Assembly: GCA_963839175.1 (NCBI GenBank)
Contig: CAWIUB010000001.1
Span: 1-64,000 of the forward strand
Source of the DNA: CAWIUB01 sp963839175
GTDB taxonomy: Bacteria > Actinomycetota > Actinomycetes > Mycobacteriales > Jatrophihabitantaceae
Length of the DNA stretch: 64,000 nucleotides
Reading direction: 5' to 3'
A program made the translations under genes and the position numbers. The notes under the pieces are model-generated. The model saw only the letters and a list, made by a program, of their open reading frames with translations, ran no database searches and had not been told where the DNA came from. This document shows positions 8,652 to 16,920 of this stretch, one piece after another; positions within the stretch are counted from its first letter, which is position 1; each line of letters opens with the position of its first letter.

Positions 8652-9328
8652 GCCGCACCACCTCGTCGCCGGTCAAGATCATCGTCGACGTACATGAGCG
8701 GCAGAGCCCGATCGCCGACACCCTCCGCGAGCTCGGCGCAGAGGTCGAGATGGCCGCGCTTCCCGCTGGCGACTACGCCGTCGGCGCGGACACTCTCGTG
8801 GAACGCAAACGCGTCCTCGATCTCCACGCTGCCGTGCTCAAGGGTCGCCTCTGGCCGCAGCTAGGCAAGCTGCGCGCGGCCTGCGCCTTCCCTTACCTGC
8901 TCGTTGAAGGGACGGATATCGACCGTGGCCCGCTCCACCACAACGCCGTCCGCGGCGCGTGCCTCGCCGTGATCGACCAAGGGATCGCGCTCCTGCGCAG
9001 CGGCTACCAGCGCGACTCCGCGCTGTGGATCCACCGCCTCGCTGTTCGCTGCCAGCAGGTCGAGCCGGCGGCGGACCGACCCGCCTACGCACAGCGACCC
9101 CGGGCGAAGCCAGGAGACGAGACGGCCGAGGCGTTGCTCGCTGCGGTTCCGGGGATCTCGACCACGTCGGCGCGGGCGCTGCTCGAGCGGTTCGGCACCG
9201 TGGCCGGAGTCGTCGCCGCCGATCCGTCGGAGTGGCTCAGCGTCCCGGGCATCGGTCCCGAGCGCGCTCGCGCTCTCGAAGAGGCGTTCACATTGCGTCG
9301 AACTGCGGCCACCGTTCCTGAGTCCTGA
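8648..9328 (+). CDS. XPF/ERCC4-type structure-specific nuclease with HhH domain
   Basis: The 226-aa product has an ERCC4 nuclease domain at residues about 10-125 with a complete catalytic motif. GD is at 41-42, ERK at 52-54 and D at 58, i.e. GDXnERKX3D. A C-terminal tandem helix-hairpin-helix follows at about 158-214 (AVPGISTTSARALLERFG and VPGIGPERARALEEAF). This is the architecture of archaeal/eukaryotic XPF-family flap and branched-DNA endonucleases without a helicase, and it is uncommon in bacteria. GTG 8648 is chosen because it overlaps the toxin stop. An upstream ATG-type start at 8624 would add 8 residues. Its role with an AbiEii toxin is unknown. Confidence 0.88.
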   Translation: MSRTTSSPVKIIVDVHERQSPIADTLRELGAEVEMAALPAGDYAVGADTLVERKRVLDLHAAVLKGRLWPQLGKLRAACAFPYLLVEGTDIDRGPLHHNAVRGACLAVIDQGIALLRSGYQRDSALWIHRLAVRCQQVEPAADRPAYAQRPRAKPGDETAEALLAAVPGISTTSARALLERFGTVAGVVAADPSEWLSVPGIGPERARALEEAFTLRRTAATVPES

Positions 9329-9354
9329 CGTTGTCTCGAAAGACACCAATCTGG

Positions 9355-9371
9355 GTCAACGTCAGGTCAAC
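9355..9371. promoter_or_regulatory. Phased direct repeat upstream of the right att-like end
   Basis: GTCAAC occurs at 9355-9360 and 9366-9371 with a period of 11, about 100 bp before the tRNA-Lys fragment at 9470. Similar short direct repeats with a helical period precede the att-like sequences at 7406, 16437 and 20782. They resemble integrase arm-type sites; this is an inference. Confidence 0.35.
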
Positions 9372-9469
9372 ATGTGGCCTCGAACATGCCCGACGACGCG
9401 CGAGCCTATTCCGCTCACTGAAGCGCGATCTCGGAGCAGCGCGAGAGCCTCCGAGGTCGATGGCAACCC

Positions 9470-9511
9470 CTTTTAATCCCAAGGTCGCAGGTTCGATCCC
9501 TGCCCGGCCCA
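9470..9511 (+). repeat. tRNA-Lys 3' fragment (att-like), right edge of cassette
   Basis: Forty-two bases from CTTTTAATCCC to the discriminator A match the 3' half of tRNA-Lys. The core is identical to 7409-7441 and to 491-523. There is no 5' half, and the preceding bases CGATGGCAACCC do not form a tRNA. Together with 7406-7450 it brackets a 2.0 kb cassette. Confidence 0.82.
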
Positions 9512-9777
9512 TGTAAAAGACCTGCAAACGAGGAATTCCAACAGCGCGACGACCGCTCGCGACAATGGGATTCCTGGCGAGGATCGACCTCCAGGCAGAC
9601 CGATCATCGACGAGAAATGCCTACTAAACGAGCACTCTTTCCGCCGGATCTGAGCGACGGCACCGGTACGCGTACGAGACGACGTAAAGCTCGCCCGGCC
9701 AGTTCAACCCCAACACGCGCATTGACGCGAATCGACCCGGGCGCCCAGGCCGGCACGCTGCAGCACTTCGCGGCGCG
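9512..9777. repeat. Non-coding flank, diverged copy of the region after the intact tRNA-Lys
   Basis: No gene is supported here. Positions about 9609-9752 align with about 816-960, with an identical 19-base block GCGTACGAGACGACGTAAA. The frame of the minus-strand open reading frames shifts between the two copies, so the similarity is at DNA level rather than an encoded protein. Confidence 0.55.
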
Positions 9778-10371
9778 TTACGCCGCTTGCGTCGCCTCTC
9801 GTTCGTGCTGGCCGTGCGGTTCCCGCACCGCTGCGCTGCTCGCCCCGGAGCTCGACACGGGTGCCGGCCGGAGGACGACGGTCTCGACCGGGGCGTGGCT
9901 GAGGATCCAGGTGAGGTCTTTGAGGCTGAGGCCGCCGCGCCCGTCGGCCGGCGCGGGTGCGACGACTCGGTCGAAGCGCTCGACGTCCCAGAGCCGCCGG
10001 AGAGCGTGTGTGGGTGTTCGGCCCTTCTCGATTCGTGCGTCCACGGCGACGCCGGCGCGGACCGCCGCCTGCTCGACGGCTTCGAGCCAGGGCATCGCAA
10101 CGCCCACCTCGGTGGTGAGGGGAGACTCCTCCGCGTACTCGAGCGGCATGATCAGCAGGTAGGCGGGCACCAGCGTCGCGTCCTCTGCTTTCGCGAGCCG
10201 GATCGCCGCTTCGAGAACCGACGGCTCGAGCGTGCCGCCGGTGAAAGGGACGAGGATCCGTCGTGATCCCGGTTCGGGACGACGACGGGGCCACCGGGCG
10301 CCGCCCCGCACGGCGAGTGCCGCGGCCAGCGCGAGAACGAGCACCGCGAAGCCGACCATGGCCGGGGTCAC
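9778..10371 (-). CDS. Membrane-anchored universal stress protein (UspA-like), kdp operon
   Basis: This 197-aa protein starts with a hydrophobic anchor (VGFAVLVLALAAALAV) and continues with a UspA-like fold, RRILVPFTGG...EPSVLEAAIRLAKAE, ending with VETVVLRP. It overlaps the short kdpD gene by 4 bp and is the last gene of the kdp operon. Fusion of a membrane anchor to a USP domain beside KdpD suggests a nucleotide-sensing role near the transporter. That is inference. Confidence 0.78.
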   Translation of the reverse strand: MTPAMVGFAVLVLALAAALAVRGGARWPRRRPEPGSRRILVPFTGGTLEPSVLEAAIRLAKAEDATLVPAYLLIMPLEYAEESPLTTEVGVAMPWLEAVEQAAVRAGVAVDARIEKGRTPTHALRRLWDVERFDRVVAPAPADGRGGLSLKDLTWILSHAPVETVVLRPAPVSSSGASSAAVREPHGQHEREATQAA

Positions 10372-11468
10372 CGTGACAGCCCCTCGAGCCTGTCGCGATC
10401 CGCGCGGCTCGCGACGACGCGGATGTCGAGGCCGGGAAGCTCGCGGACCATGCGAGAGAGCAGCGAGCCGCCGAAGATCTCGCGGCGTCGTGACTCGTCG
10501 GGAGTGCCGACGAAGACGTAGGTGTAGCCGTGCTCGGCGGCGACGCGGCGGACGGTGGTGACGAGGTCGTCGCCTTCGACCTCGAGGAGCTGGGCGCCCA
10601 GGATGCCGGCGAGCCGGCGGAGAGCCGCGAGCTGCGTCGTTTCCTCGACTGTCGGCGGGTGGCCGGGCCTGCGCACCCAGAGCGCGTCCATTCCGGTGCC
10701 GAGCCGCTGCGCGGAGCGCCAGGCGCGGCGCATGATCCGCTGCGACTTCGGTTGCGGCTCGACGAGTGCGAGCACGCGCTCGCGGACGGCCTGCCGGCTG
10801 AGCGGCTCGAGCGGCTTCGAGACGCGACGGGCGCCGACGTCCTCGGCAACCTCGCGGAGGGCGAGCTCACGCAGGGCGGAGAGCTTGTCGCCGCGGAAGA
10901 AGTTGTCGAGCGCTGCCTCGACGCGGTCCGGCTTGTAGATCTTCCCGGCGCGGAGGCGTTCCTGGAGCGACTCGGGCGAGACGTCGACCAGCACGACCTC
11001 GTCGGCGAGCTCGAGGACGCGGTCGGGGAACGTCTCGCGGACGCGGACCCCGGTCAGCTCGAAGATCTCGTCGTTGAGGCTCTCGAGGTGCTGGACGTTC
11101 ACGGTCGAGATCACGTCGATGCCGGCGGCGAGCACCTCGTAGATGTCCTCGTAGCGCTTCTGGTTGCGCATCCCCGGCGCGTTCGTGTGTGCCAGCTCGT
11201 CGATCAGGGCGAGCTCGGGCGCGCGGCCGATGACGGCGTCGACGTCCAGCTCCTCGAGCTCGAGGCCGCCGTGGCCGGTGTGCAGACGCGGCACGACCTC
11301 GAGTCCTTCGGCGAGCACGCTCGTTTCGGGCCGGTCGTGCGGCTCGAGATAGCCGATGACGACGTCGCGGCCCTCGTCACGGGCCTGTTGGCCCTCCTGG
11401 AGCATCCGGTAGGTCTTGCCGGCGCCGGCGGCCATGCCGAGCAGGATCCGGTAGTGGCCGAGCGCCAT
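10368..11468 (-). CDS. kdpD: Short KdpD: N-terminal sensor and USP domains only
   Basis: This 366-aa protein has the KdpD N-terminal domain with Walker A (GMAAGAGKT, residues 11-19) and the family motif IDELAHTNAPG. It then has a USP domain (RRAWRSAQRLGTGMDALWV...). The transmembrane segments, histidine-kinase and ATPase domains of full KdpD (about 890 aa) are absent. The gene ends cleanly and overlaps the next gene, so this is a genuine short form rather than a truncation. In full-length KdpD this cytoplasmic part senses ions or nucleotides. Here it could act directly on KdpFABC or on a distant kinase. No KdpE is nearby. Confidence 0.9.
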   Translation of the reverse strand: MALGHYRILLGMAAGAGKTYRMLQEGQQARDEGRDVVIGYLEPHDRPETSVLAEGLEVVPRLHTGHGGLELEELDVDAVIGRAPELALIDELAHTNAPGMRNQKRYEDIYEVLAAGIDVISTVNVQHLESLNDEIFELTGVRVRETFPDRVLELADEVVLVDVSPESLQERLRAGKIYKPDRVEAALDNFFRGDKLSALRELALREVAEDVGARRVSKPLEPLSRQAVRERVLALVEPQPKSQRIMRRAWRSAQRLGTGMDALWVRRPGHPPTVEETTQLAALRRLAGILGAQLLEVEGDDLVTTVRRVAAEHGYTYVFVGTPDESRRREIFGGSLLSRMVRELPGLDIRVVASRADRDRLEGLSR

Positions 11469-11470
11469 CG

Positions 11471-13489
11471 TCAGCCTCCGAGCAGGTTGTGGACGACGAG
11501 GTCGATCAGCTTGATGCCGACGAACGGGGTGACGAGGCCGCCGAGTCCGTAGACCAGGAGGTTGCGGCGGAGGATCGCGGTGGCGCCGACCGGCCGGTAG
11601 CGGACGCCCTTGAGGGCGAGCGGGACGAGCAGCGGGATGATCAGGGCGTTGAAGACGATCGCCGAGACGATCGCGCTCTGCGGTGAGCCGAGCCCCATCA
11701 CGTTCAGCTGCCAGAGCGGCCCGTGGCCGGTGCCGTTCGCGTAGGTGAAGGCGAAGATCGCCGGGATGATCGCGAAGTACTTGGCGACGTCGTTCGCGAT
11801 CGAGAAGGTGGTCAGGGCGCCGCGGGTCATCAGCAGCTGCTTGCCGACCTCGACGATCTCGATCAGCTTCGTCGGGTTCGAGTCGAGGTCGACCATGTTC
11901 CCGGCCTCCTTGGCGGCGGCGGTGCCGGTGTTCATGGCGACGCCGACGTCTGCCTGGGCGAGCGCGGGCGCGTCGTTCGTGCCGTCGCCGGTCATCGCGA
12001 CCATCCGCCCGTTCGCCTGTTCCTCCTTGATCAGGCTCATCTTCGCCTCCGGGGTCGCCTCGGCGAGGAAGTCGTCGACTCCCGCCTCCTCGGCGATCAC
12101 GGCTGCGGTGACGGGGTTGTCGCCGGTGATCATCACGGTGCGGATGCCCATACGGCGGAGCTCGTCGAAGCGCTCGCGCATGCCGCCCTTGACGATGTCC
12201 TTCAGGTGGACGACGCCGAGCGCGAAGTTGTCCTTGGCGACGACGAGCGGCGTGCCGCCCTCGCCGGCGACCTGCCGGACCAGCCGGTCGACCTCGCCGG
12301 GCGGGTCGCCGCCCTGCTCGGCGATGAAGCGCCTGATCGCGTCGGCGGCGCCCTTGCGGATCATGTTGCCGTTCAGGTCGACGCCGCTCATCCGCGTCTG
12401 CGCGGTGAAGGGGACGAAGCGGTGCTCGGGCAGGTGCTGCTCGCGAATGCCGAACCGCTCCTTGGCGAGCACGACGATCGAGCGGCCCTCCGGCGTCTCG
12501 TCGGCGAGCGAGGAGAGCTGCGCCGCCTCGGCCAGCTCGCGCTCCTCGATCCCGGTCAAGGGCAGGAACTCCGCGGCCTGCCGGTTGCCGAGCGTGATCG
12601 TGCCGGTCTTGTCGAGCAGGAGCACGTCGACGTCGCCGGCGGCCTCGACCGCGCGGCCCGACACGGCGAGCACGTTGCGCTGCACGAGCCGGTCCATGCC
12701 CGCGATCCCGATCGCCGAGAGCAGCGCCCCGATCGTCGTCGGGATCAGCGCCACCAGCAGTGCGACCAGCGTCGTCGTCGAGACGACCGTGCCGGCGTAG
12801 CGGGCCATCGGCGCCAGCGTGACGACGGCGACCAGGAAGGCGATCGTCAACCCGGCGATCAGGATGTTCAGCGCGACCTCGTTTGGCGTCTTGCGCCGCT
12901 CGGCCCCCTCGACGAGGCCGATCATCCGGTCGAGGAACGACTCGCCAGGCTCCTGCGTGACCTCGATCACGAGCCGGTCGGAGAGCAGCTTCGTGCCGCC
13001 GGTGACGGCGGAGCGGTCACCGCCCGCCTCGCGGATCACCGGCGCCGACTCGCCCGTGATCGCCGATTCGTCGACCGAGCCGACTCCCTCGATCACCTCG
13101 CCGTCGGCCGGGATGATCTCGCCCGCCTCGACGACGACGACGTCGCCGCGCCGCAGCTCGGCGGCGGGAACCCTGCGCCCGTCCGCGAGACGGGCAGCGG
13201 TCGTCGTCTTCGTCGCGCGCAGCGCCGCCGCCTGCGCCTTGCCGCGGCCCTCGGCGATCGCCTCGGCGAAGTTCGCGAGCAGCACCGTCAGCCAGAGGAA
13301 GCAGGCGACGGTGACGGTGAACCAGCCGGGATGGACGGCGATCTCCACGGTCGTGATCACGCTGCCGATCGCGACCACGAAGATGACCGGGTTGTGGACG
13401 AGCGTGCGCGGGTCGAGCTTGCGGAACGAGTCGCGCGCGGCGACGGCGACCAGCTCCGGCGAGAAGACGCTGCCGGCCTCGCGGCTCAT
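11471..13489 (-). CDS. kdpB: K+-transporting ATPase, ATP-binding subunit KdpB
   Basis: This 672-aa P-type ATPase subunit has all the expected motifs: actuator loop ITGESAPV, phosphorylation motif LLDKTGTITLG, nucleotide-domain KGAADAI, hinge MTGDGTNDAPALAQADVG and AMNTGTAAAKEAGNMVDLDS. It energises K+ uptake through KdpA. ATG 13489 (SREAGSVFSPELV) is chosen by homology and by its 4 bp overlap with kdpC. The longer frame that reaches 14026 is a shadow of kdpC in another frame. The gene lies after kdpC rather than before it. Confidence 0.97.
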   Translation of the reverse strand: MSREAGSVFSPELVAVAARDSFRKLDPRTLVHNPVIFVVAIGSVITTVEIAVHPGWFTVTVACFLWLTVLLANFAEAIAEGRGKAQAAALRATKTTTAARLADGRRVPAAELRRGDVVVVEAGEIIPADGEVIEGVGSVDESAITGESAPVIREAGGDRSAVTGGTKLLSDRLVIEVTQEPGESFLDRMIGLVEGAERRKTPNEVALNILIAGLTIAFLVAVVTLAPMARYAGTVVSTTTLVALLVALIPTTIGALLSAIGIAGMDRLVQRNVLAVSGRAVEAAGDVDVLLLDKTGTITLGNRQAAEFLPLTGIEERELAEAAQLSSLADETPEGRSIVVLAKERFGIREQHLPEHRFVPFTAQTRMSGVDLNGNMIRKGAADAIRRFIAEQGGDPPGEVDRLVRQVAGEGGTPLVVAKDNFALGVVHLKDIVKGGMRERFDELRRMGIRTVMITGDNPVTAAVIAEEAGVDDFLAEATPEAKMSLIKEEQANGRMVAMTGDGTNDAPALAQADVGVAMNTGTAAAKEAGNMVDLDSNPTKLIEIVEVGKQLLMTRGALTTFSIANDVAKYFAIIPAIFAFTYANGTGHGPLWQLNVMGLGSPQSAIVSAIVFNALIIPLLVPLALKGVRYRPVGATAILRRNLLVYGLGGLVTPFVGIKLIDLVVHNLLGG

Positions 13490-14067
13490 CGGCTCTCCTG
13501 CTCGAGTTCGAGGTTGAGGTCGACGACGTTGACGCCGGGGTTTCCGAAGAGCCCCGCGACCCGCGCGTCCTGCGCCCGCCGGATCAGCTGCCGGACGCGC
13601 GCGAGCGACAGGTGCCGGACGGCCGCGACGCGGTGCGCCTGGATCTCGGCGTTGTCGTAGGAGATGTGCGGGTCGATCCCCGACCCCGAGGCGGTGACGG
13701 CGTCGACGGGGATCTGCGCGGCGGTCAGGCGCGGCAGGTAGGGCCGGTTCTCGCGCAGGTAGCGCTGCGCTCTGGCATGGACGAGCGCGAGCAGCTTCTC
13801 GCTGGTCGGCCCGAGGTTGGAGAAGCTCGTGCCGGCGGCGTCGTAGCCGGTTGCCGAGGGGCGCGGGTGGAAGGTGCCGGGCGAGGTGAAGTCCTGCGCG
13901 GCGAGGCGGGAGCCGACGACCTGGCCGCCCTGGCGGACGAGGCTGCCGTTCGCCGCGTCGGCGAAGAAGCCCTGGCCGACCCCGACCACGAGCACCGGGT
14001 AGGCGACGCCCAGCACAATCGTGCATAGGGCGGCGGCGACGAGGGCGCGAGCGAGGTTTCCGGTCAT
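13486..14067 (-). CDS. kdpC: K+-transporting ATPase subunit KdpC
   Basis: This 193-aa subunit has an N-terminal membrane anchor (LVAAALCTIVLGVAYPVLV) and the KdpC landmarks GQGFFADAANGSLV, GSRLAAQDFTSPGTFHPRPSA, ASGSGIDPHIS and the C-terminal FGNPGVNVVDLNLEL. It stabilises the KdpA-KdpB complex. Its start overlaps the kdpA stop and its stop overlaps the kdpB start. The order is therefore A-C-B, whereas the classical operon is A-B-C. Confidence 0.96.
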   Translation of the reverse strand: MTGNLARALVAAALCTIVLGVAYPVLVVGVGQGFFADAANGSLVRQGGQVVGSRLAAQDFTSPGTFHPRPSATGYDAAGTSFSNLGPTSEKLLALVHARAQRYLRENRPYLPRLTAAQIPVDAVTASGSGIDPHISYDNAEIQAHRVAAVRHLSLARVRQLIRRAQDARVAGLFGNPGVNVVDLNLELEQESR

Positions 14068-15911
14068 GGGTAGAGGTGAGCGGAGAGTCCGTCCGAGATC
14101 GGCCCGAGCGCGAGCGCGGGGAAGATCGTCAGACCGGCGAGGATCACGATCACGCCGACGAGCACGACGACGAAGGTCGGGCTGTCGGTGCGGAACGTGC
14201 CGCTCGAGGCCGGTACCGGCTGCTGGCGGGCCAGCGAGCCGCCGACGGCGAGCGCCGCGACCAGCGGCACGAAGCGGCCGAGGTAGAGCGCGACGCCGCC
14301 CAGGTACTCGTTCAGGTGCGTCGCGCCGTAGCCGGCGAAGGCGCTGCCGTTGTTGTTGCCCATCGAGGTGTAGGCGTAGAGCGCCTCGCTGAACCCATGC
14401 GGACCGTGGTTGAAGATCGACGTGAGCCCGGCAGGGACGACGACCGAGACGGCGGTCAGCACGAGCACCATCGCCGGCACGAAGAGGACGCCGACGACGG
14501 CGAGCTTGACCTCGCGCGACTCGATCTTCTTGCCGAGGTACTCGGGCGTCCGTCCGACCATCAGCCCGCAGATGAAGACGGCGAGCAGGACGTAGAGCAG
14601 CATCCCGTAGAGGCCGGAGCCGACACCGCCGAAGACCACCTCGCCGAGGAACATGTTCACGATCGGGACGGCGCCGCCGGCCGCGGTCAGCGAGTCGTGC
14701 GCGCTGTTGACGGAGCCGCTGGAGGCGTCGGTGGTCGCGACCGCCCAGAGCGAGCTGTCGAAGATCCCGAAGCGCTGCTCCTTGCCCTCCATGTTCGCGG
14801 TCGAGGCGACCTGCGCCTGCTGGAGCACCTGCGAGCCGTGCAGCTCCGCCGGGATCACGATCGCGACGCCGACCAGGAACATGACGAACATCGCGGCGAA
14901 GATCGCGAACCCCTGCCGGCGAGCGGCGATCATGCGTCCGAACATGAACACGGACGCCGCCGGCACGAGCAGGATCGAGAGCATCTCGAGGAAGTTCGTG
15001 ATCCCGTTCGGGTTCTCGAACGGGACCGCCGAGTTCGCGTTGTAGAAGCCGCCGCCGTTCGTGCCGAGCTGCTTGATCGCCACCTGCGACGCGGCCGGGC
15101 CGCGTGCGATCGTCTGCTCGCTGCCCGCGAGTGTGTGCGCGACGTGCACCGGCCCCTGCAGGGTCTGGACGACGCCCTGGGAGACGAGCACGATCGCGAG
15201 CACGAGCGAGAGCGGCAGCAGGATGTAGGCGATCGAGCGGTAGAGATCGCGCCAGAAGTTGCCGAGACCTGCCTTCGAGCGGTTGCGGAAGCCGCGGATC
15301 ATCGCCGCCAGCACCGCCATCCCGATCCCGGCCGAGACGAAGTTCTGCACCGCGAGACCGGCCATCTGGCTCAGGTACGACATCGTCTGCTCGCCCGAGT
15401 AGAACTGCCAGTTCGTGTTCGAGACGAAGCTGGCCGTCGTGTTCAGCGCGATCCCCGGATCGACTGCCGCAAGGCCGACCGGATCGAGCGCCAGGTGGCC
15501 CTGTGCGCGCAGGAGACCGTAGAGGCCGGCCGAGAAGACGAGCTCGAGCGCGAGCGTCGCCTTCGCGTACTGCTTCCAGTCCTGCTCGCCGCGGCGCCGC
15601 GGCCGAGCAGCCGCAGGAGGAGCCTGGGCAGCCGCGCGTCGCCGATAAGACTCGTCCTTGGCGCGTCGATAGATGTCGGACTCCCGAGGAGCCTCACGAC
15701 GTTGCCACCATCGGTCCATGTCTGCCCGTCGAGCCTCCATTATTGCGCCGGCGTAAGAGCTATAGACTTCGATACGTTCGGCCCTTAGCCGCTCAGCCTG
15801 AGCAAACTCTTCCGCTCGCCCAGCAATTCGTTGCTGAGCGTAGTAGGTGACACTGGCTCCGAGGAGCACTCCAAGGATGCCGAAGATTCCGGTCAGCACT
15901 GCGGCGGTCAC
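14064..15911 (-). CDS. kdpA: K+-transporting ATPase subunit KdpA with a foreign N-terminus
   Basis: From about residue 111 (QDWKQYAKA) onward this is KdpA with its four selectivity-filter loops: NTNWQFYSGEQTMSYL, TNGGGFYNANSA, the FGGVGSGLYGM region and TSMGNNNGSAFAGY. The usual first 65-70 residues, including the first membrane helix, are missing. In their place are about 95 residues of a different protein: one membrane helix (LTGIFGILGVLLGASVTYYA) and a charged helical stretch (ERLRAERIEVYSSYAGA, DRWWQRREAP) typical of small actinobacterial membrane proteins. The two parts are in frame, with the junction between about 15585 and 15626. GTG 15911 is preferred; ATG 15944 is the alternative. 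Function is uncertain. Confidence 0.85.
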   Translation of the reverse strand: MTAAVLTGIFGILGVLLGASVTYYAQQRIAGRAEEFAQAERLRAERIEVYSSYAGAIMEARRADMDRWWQRREAPRESDIYRRAKDESYRRRAAAQAPPAAARPRRRGEQDWKQYAKATLALELVFSAGLYGLLRAQGHLALDPVGLAAVDPGIALNTTASFVSNTNWQFYSGEQTMSYLSQMAGLAVQNFVSAGIGMAVLAAMIRGFRNRSKAGLGNFWRDLYRSIAYILLPLSLVLAIVLVSQGVVQTLQGPVHVAHTLAGSEQTIARGPAASQVAIKQLGTNGGGFYNANSAVPFENPNGITNFLEMLSILLVPAASVFMFGRMIAARRQGFAIFAAMFVMFLVGVAIVIPAELHGSQVLQQAQVASTANMEGKEQRFGIFDSSLWAVATTDASSGSVNSAHDSLTAAGGAVPIVNMFLGEVVFGGVGSGLYGMLLYVLLAVFICGLMVGRTPEYLGKKIESREVKLAVVGVLFVPAMVLVLTAVSVVVPAGLTSIFNHGPHGFSEALYAYTSMGNNNGSAFAGYGATHLNEYLGGVALYLGRFVPLVAALAVGGSLARQQPVPASSGTFRTDSPTFVVVLVGVIVILAGLTIFPALALGPISDGLSAHLYP

Positions 15912-15944
15912 GTTTACATCCTCGGTGCAGCGAAGGCATCGCAC

Positions 15945-16252
15945 AACGCGGCTACCTGACGATCGTGCGCGGAGAGACGAGCCGCGACGCGCGACGTCGC
16001 TCGTGCCTTCGACGGCAGCGCATGATATTCATCCATGTGCGCGTTCGGTCCTCACGCCGCACTGACCATCACACGATGGCCTCCACCGACGTGGTCGCCC
16101 ACGCCGATCAAGCCGACGACTTACACCGCACGCCGGGACGCAGCCCAGATCGCTCGAGTCGCGGATCCCAGGCCTATTGGTGGATAACGCGATCATGAGG
16201 CGGACGTTTCACGTTCGTCGCCAGTCAATGTCGCCCTGCTGAGACCGACCCA
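15945..16252. other. No gene recognised
   Basis: Neither strand has a credible coding frame here. It lies between the chimeric kdpA and the diverged repeat that ends in a tRNA-Arg-like sequence. Any kdp promoter would have to lie in this stretch, but I cannot point to one. Confidence 0.35.
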
Positions 16253-16503
16253 GGGCTGCCTGTTCCAGCCGAATTTGCTCGGCGACGTAGGCCGATTGGC
16301 GAGCAAGCGTGCAAAATGCAAGCGCGTTAGAATCCGATGCGGCGTCGTGCAATGGTTCGTGCAATGAAAGCCTGTCAACGGATACGGCTCGCAGTCAGTG
16401 TCGAGGGCAGAAATGTGAGCCATGGTGAACACAGAGGCCCCTGACTAGGCGTCTGCCCGGCCTCCTAAGCCGGGCGACGGAGGTTCGAGTCCTCCCGGGG
16501 GCA
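16253..16503 (+). repeat. Diverged direct repeat ending in tRNA-Arg-like sequence, copy 1
   Basis: About 250 bp align with 20601-20848. The last 48 bases before the T arm (16429-16476) are identical to 20774-20821. Further upstream, similarity is broken by small changes. The copy includes the phased pair TCGTGCAATG at 16345-16354 and 16357-16366. The combination of arm-like repeats, a tRNA 3' portion and duplication looks like two att sites left by related integrative elements. Confidence 0.65.
16437..16503 (+). tRNA. tRNA-Arg(CCT)-like, D arm truncated, copy 1
   Basis: The acceptor strands GCCCCTG/CGGGGGC pair (one G-T). The anticodon arm CCGGC-CTCCTAA-GCCGG gives anticodon CCT. The T arm GGAGG-TTCGAGT-CCTCC is complete, followed by discriminator A and an encoded CCA. 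Between acceptor and anticodon stem only 13 bases (ACTAGGCGTCTGC) remain, so the 5' half of the D arm is missing. It is either a non-functional att remnant that regained an acceptor strand or an unusual D-arm-less tRNA. A remnant is more likely. Confidence 0.55.
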
Positions 16504-16506
16504 CCA

Positions 16507-16920
16507 GCGTTGTTTCTTGGTGCCGATGATGCAACATCTGCTGTCGGTGACGCCCGAAGCCGCCAGTTCCTTGGCGAATAGGGCGTTAGGTATCGCGGCC
16601 ATCAAGCTGTCCGACGCGCGTTGGACCCGGACTCCTGGCTGTCGCGGTGTTCCGCCCCGATTGAGCCAAGCGCGAGCCGAGCCGAGGGTTGGATGTCCGG
16701 CGAAAGGAAGCTCGCGTGCCGCGCAGCCTCACCGACGCCGGGCGCCACCCGACTGCTCTACGGCACGCACGGCTCGCTACCAAGTTCGCACGACTTGTGA
16801 TGACAGCCCGCGGCCGGCTCACGCCGGCTCTATGTTGGTGGCCTTCGATACTTGTGCCCGCGACGGCGTTCGCTGATGCGCCGCAGTCACGACACGCCCT
16901 GTGCTGGCAGTAGCGTCTGG
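16507..16920. other. No gene recognised
   Basis: The frames crossing this stretch on both strands lack protein-like composition. It separates the tRNA-Arg-like sequence from the hydrolase gene. Any promoter for that gene lies here, but no clear -35/-10 pair stands out. Confidence 0.35.

Noticed and set aside
7406..9511. tRNA-Lys genes at 7406 and 9470
   Set aside because: Only the 3' halves exist; no 5' acceptor or D arm precedes them.
11723..13660. Plus-strand 645-codon open frame over kdpB
   Set aside because: It is antisense to a clear KdpB, consists mostly of Arg, Asp, Gly and Ala, and has no fold-like pattern. High-GC shadow.
11471..14026. An 851-residue KdpB
   Set aside because: The part before ATG 13489 is Arg/Pro/Ala-rich and overlaps kdpC in another frame. 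KdpB proper has 672 residues.
16193..16432. Minus-strand 79-codon frame as an integrase remnant
   Set aside because: No tyrosine-recombinase Arg-His-Arg-Tyr pattern is present, and the aligned copy at 20488-20709 shifts frame.
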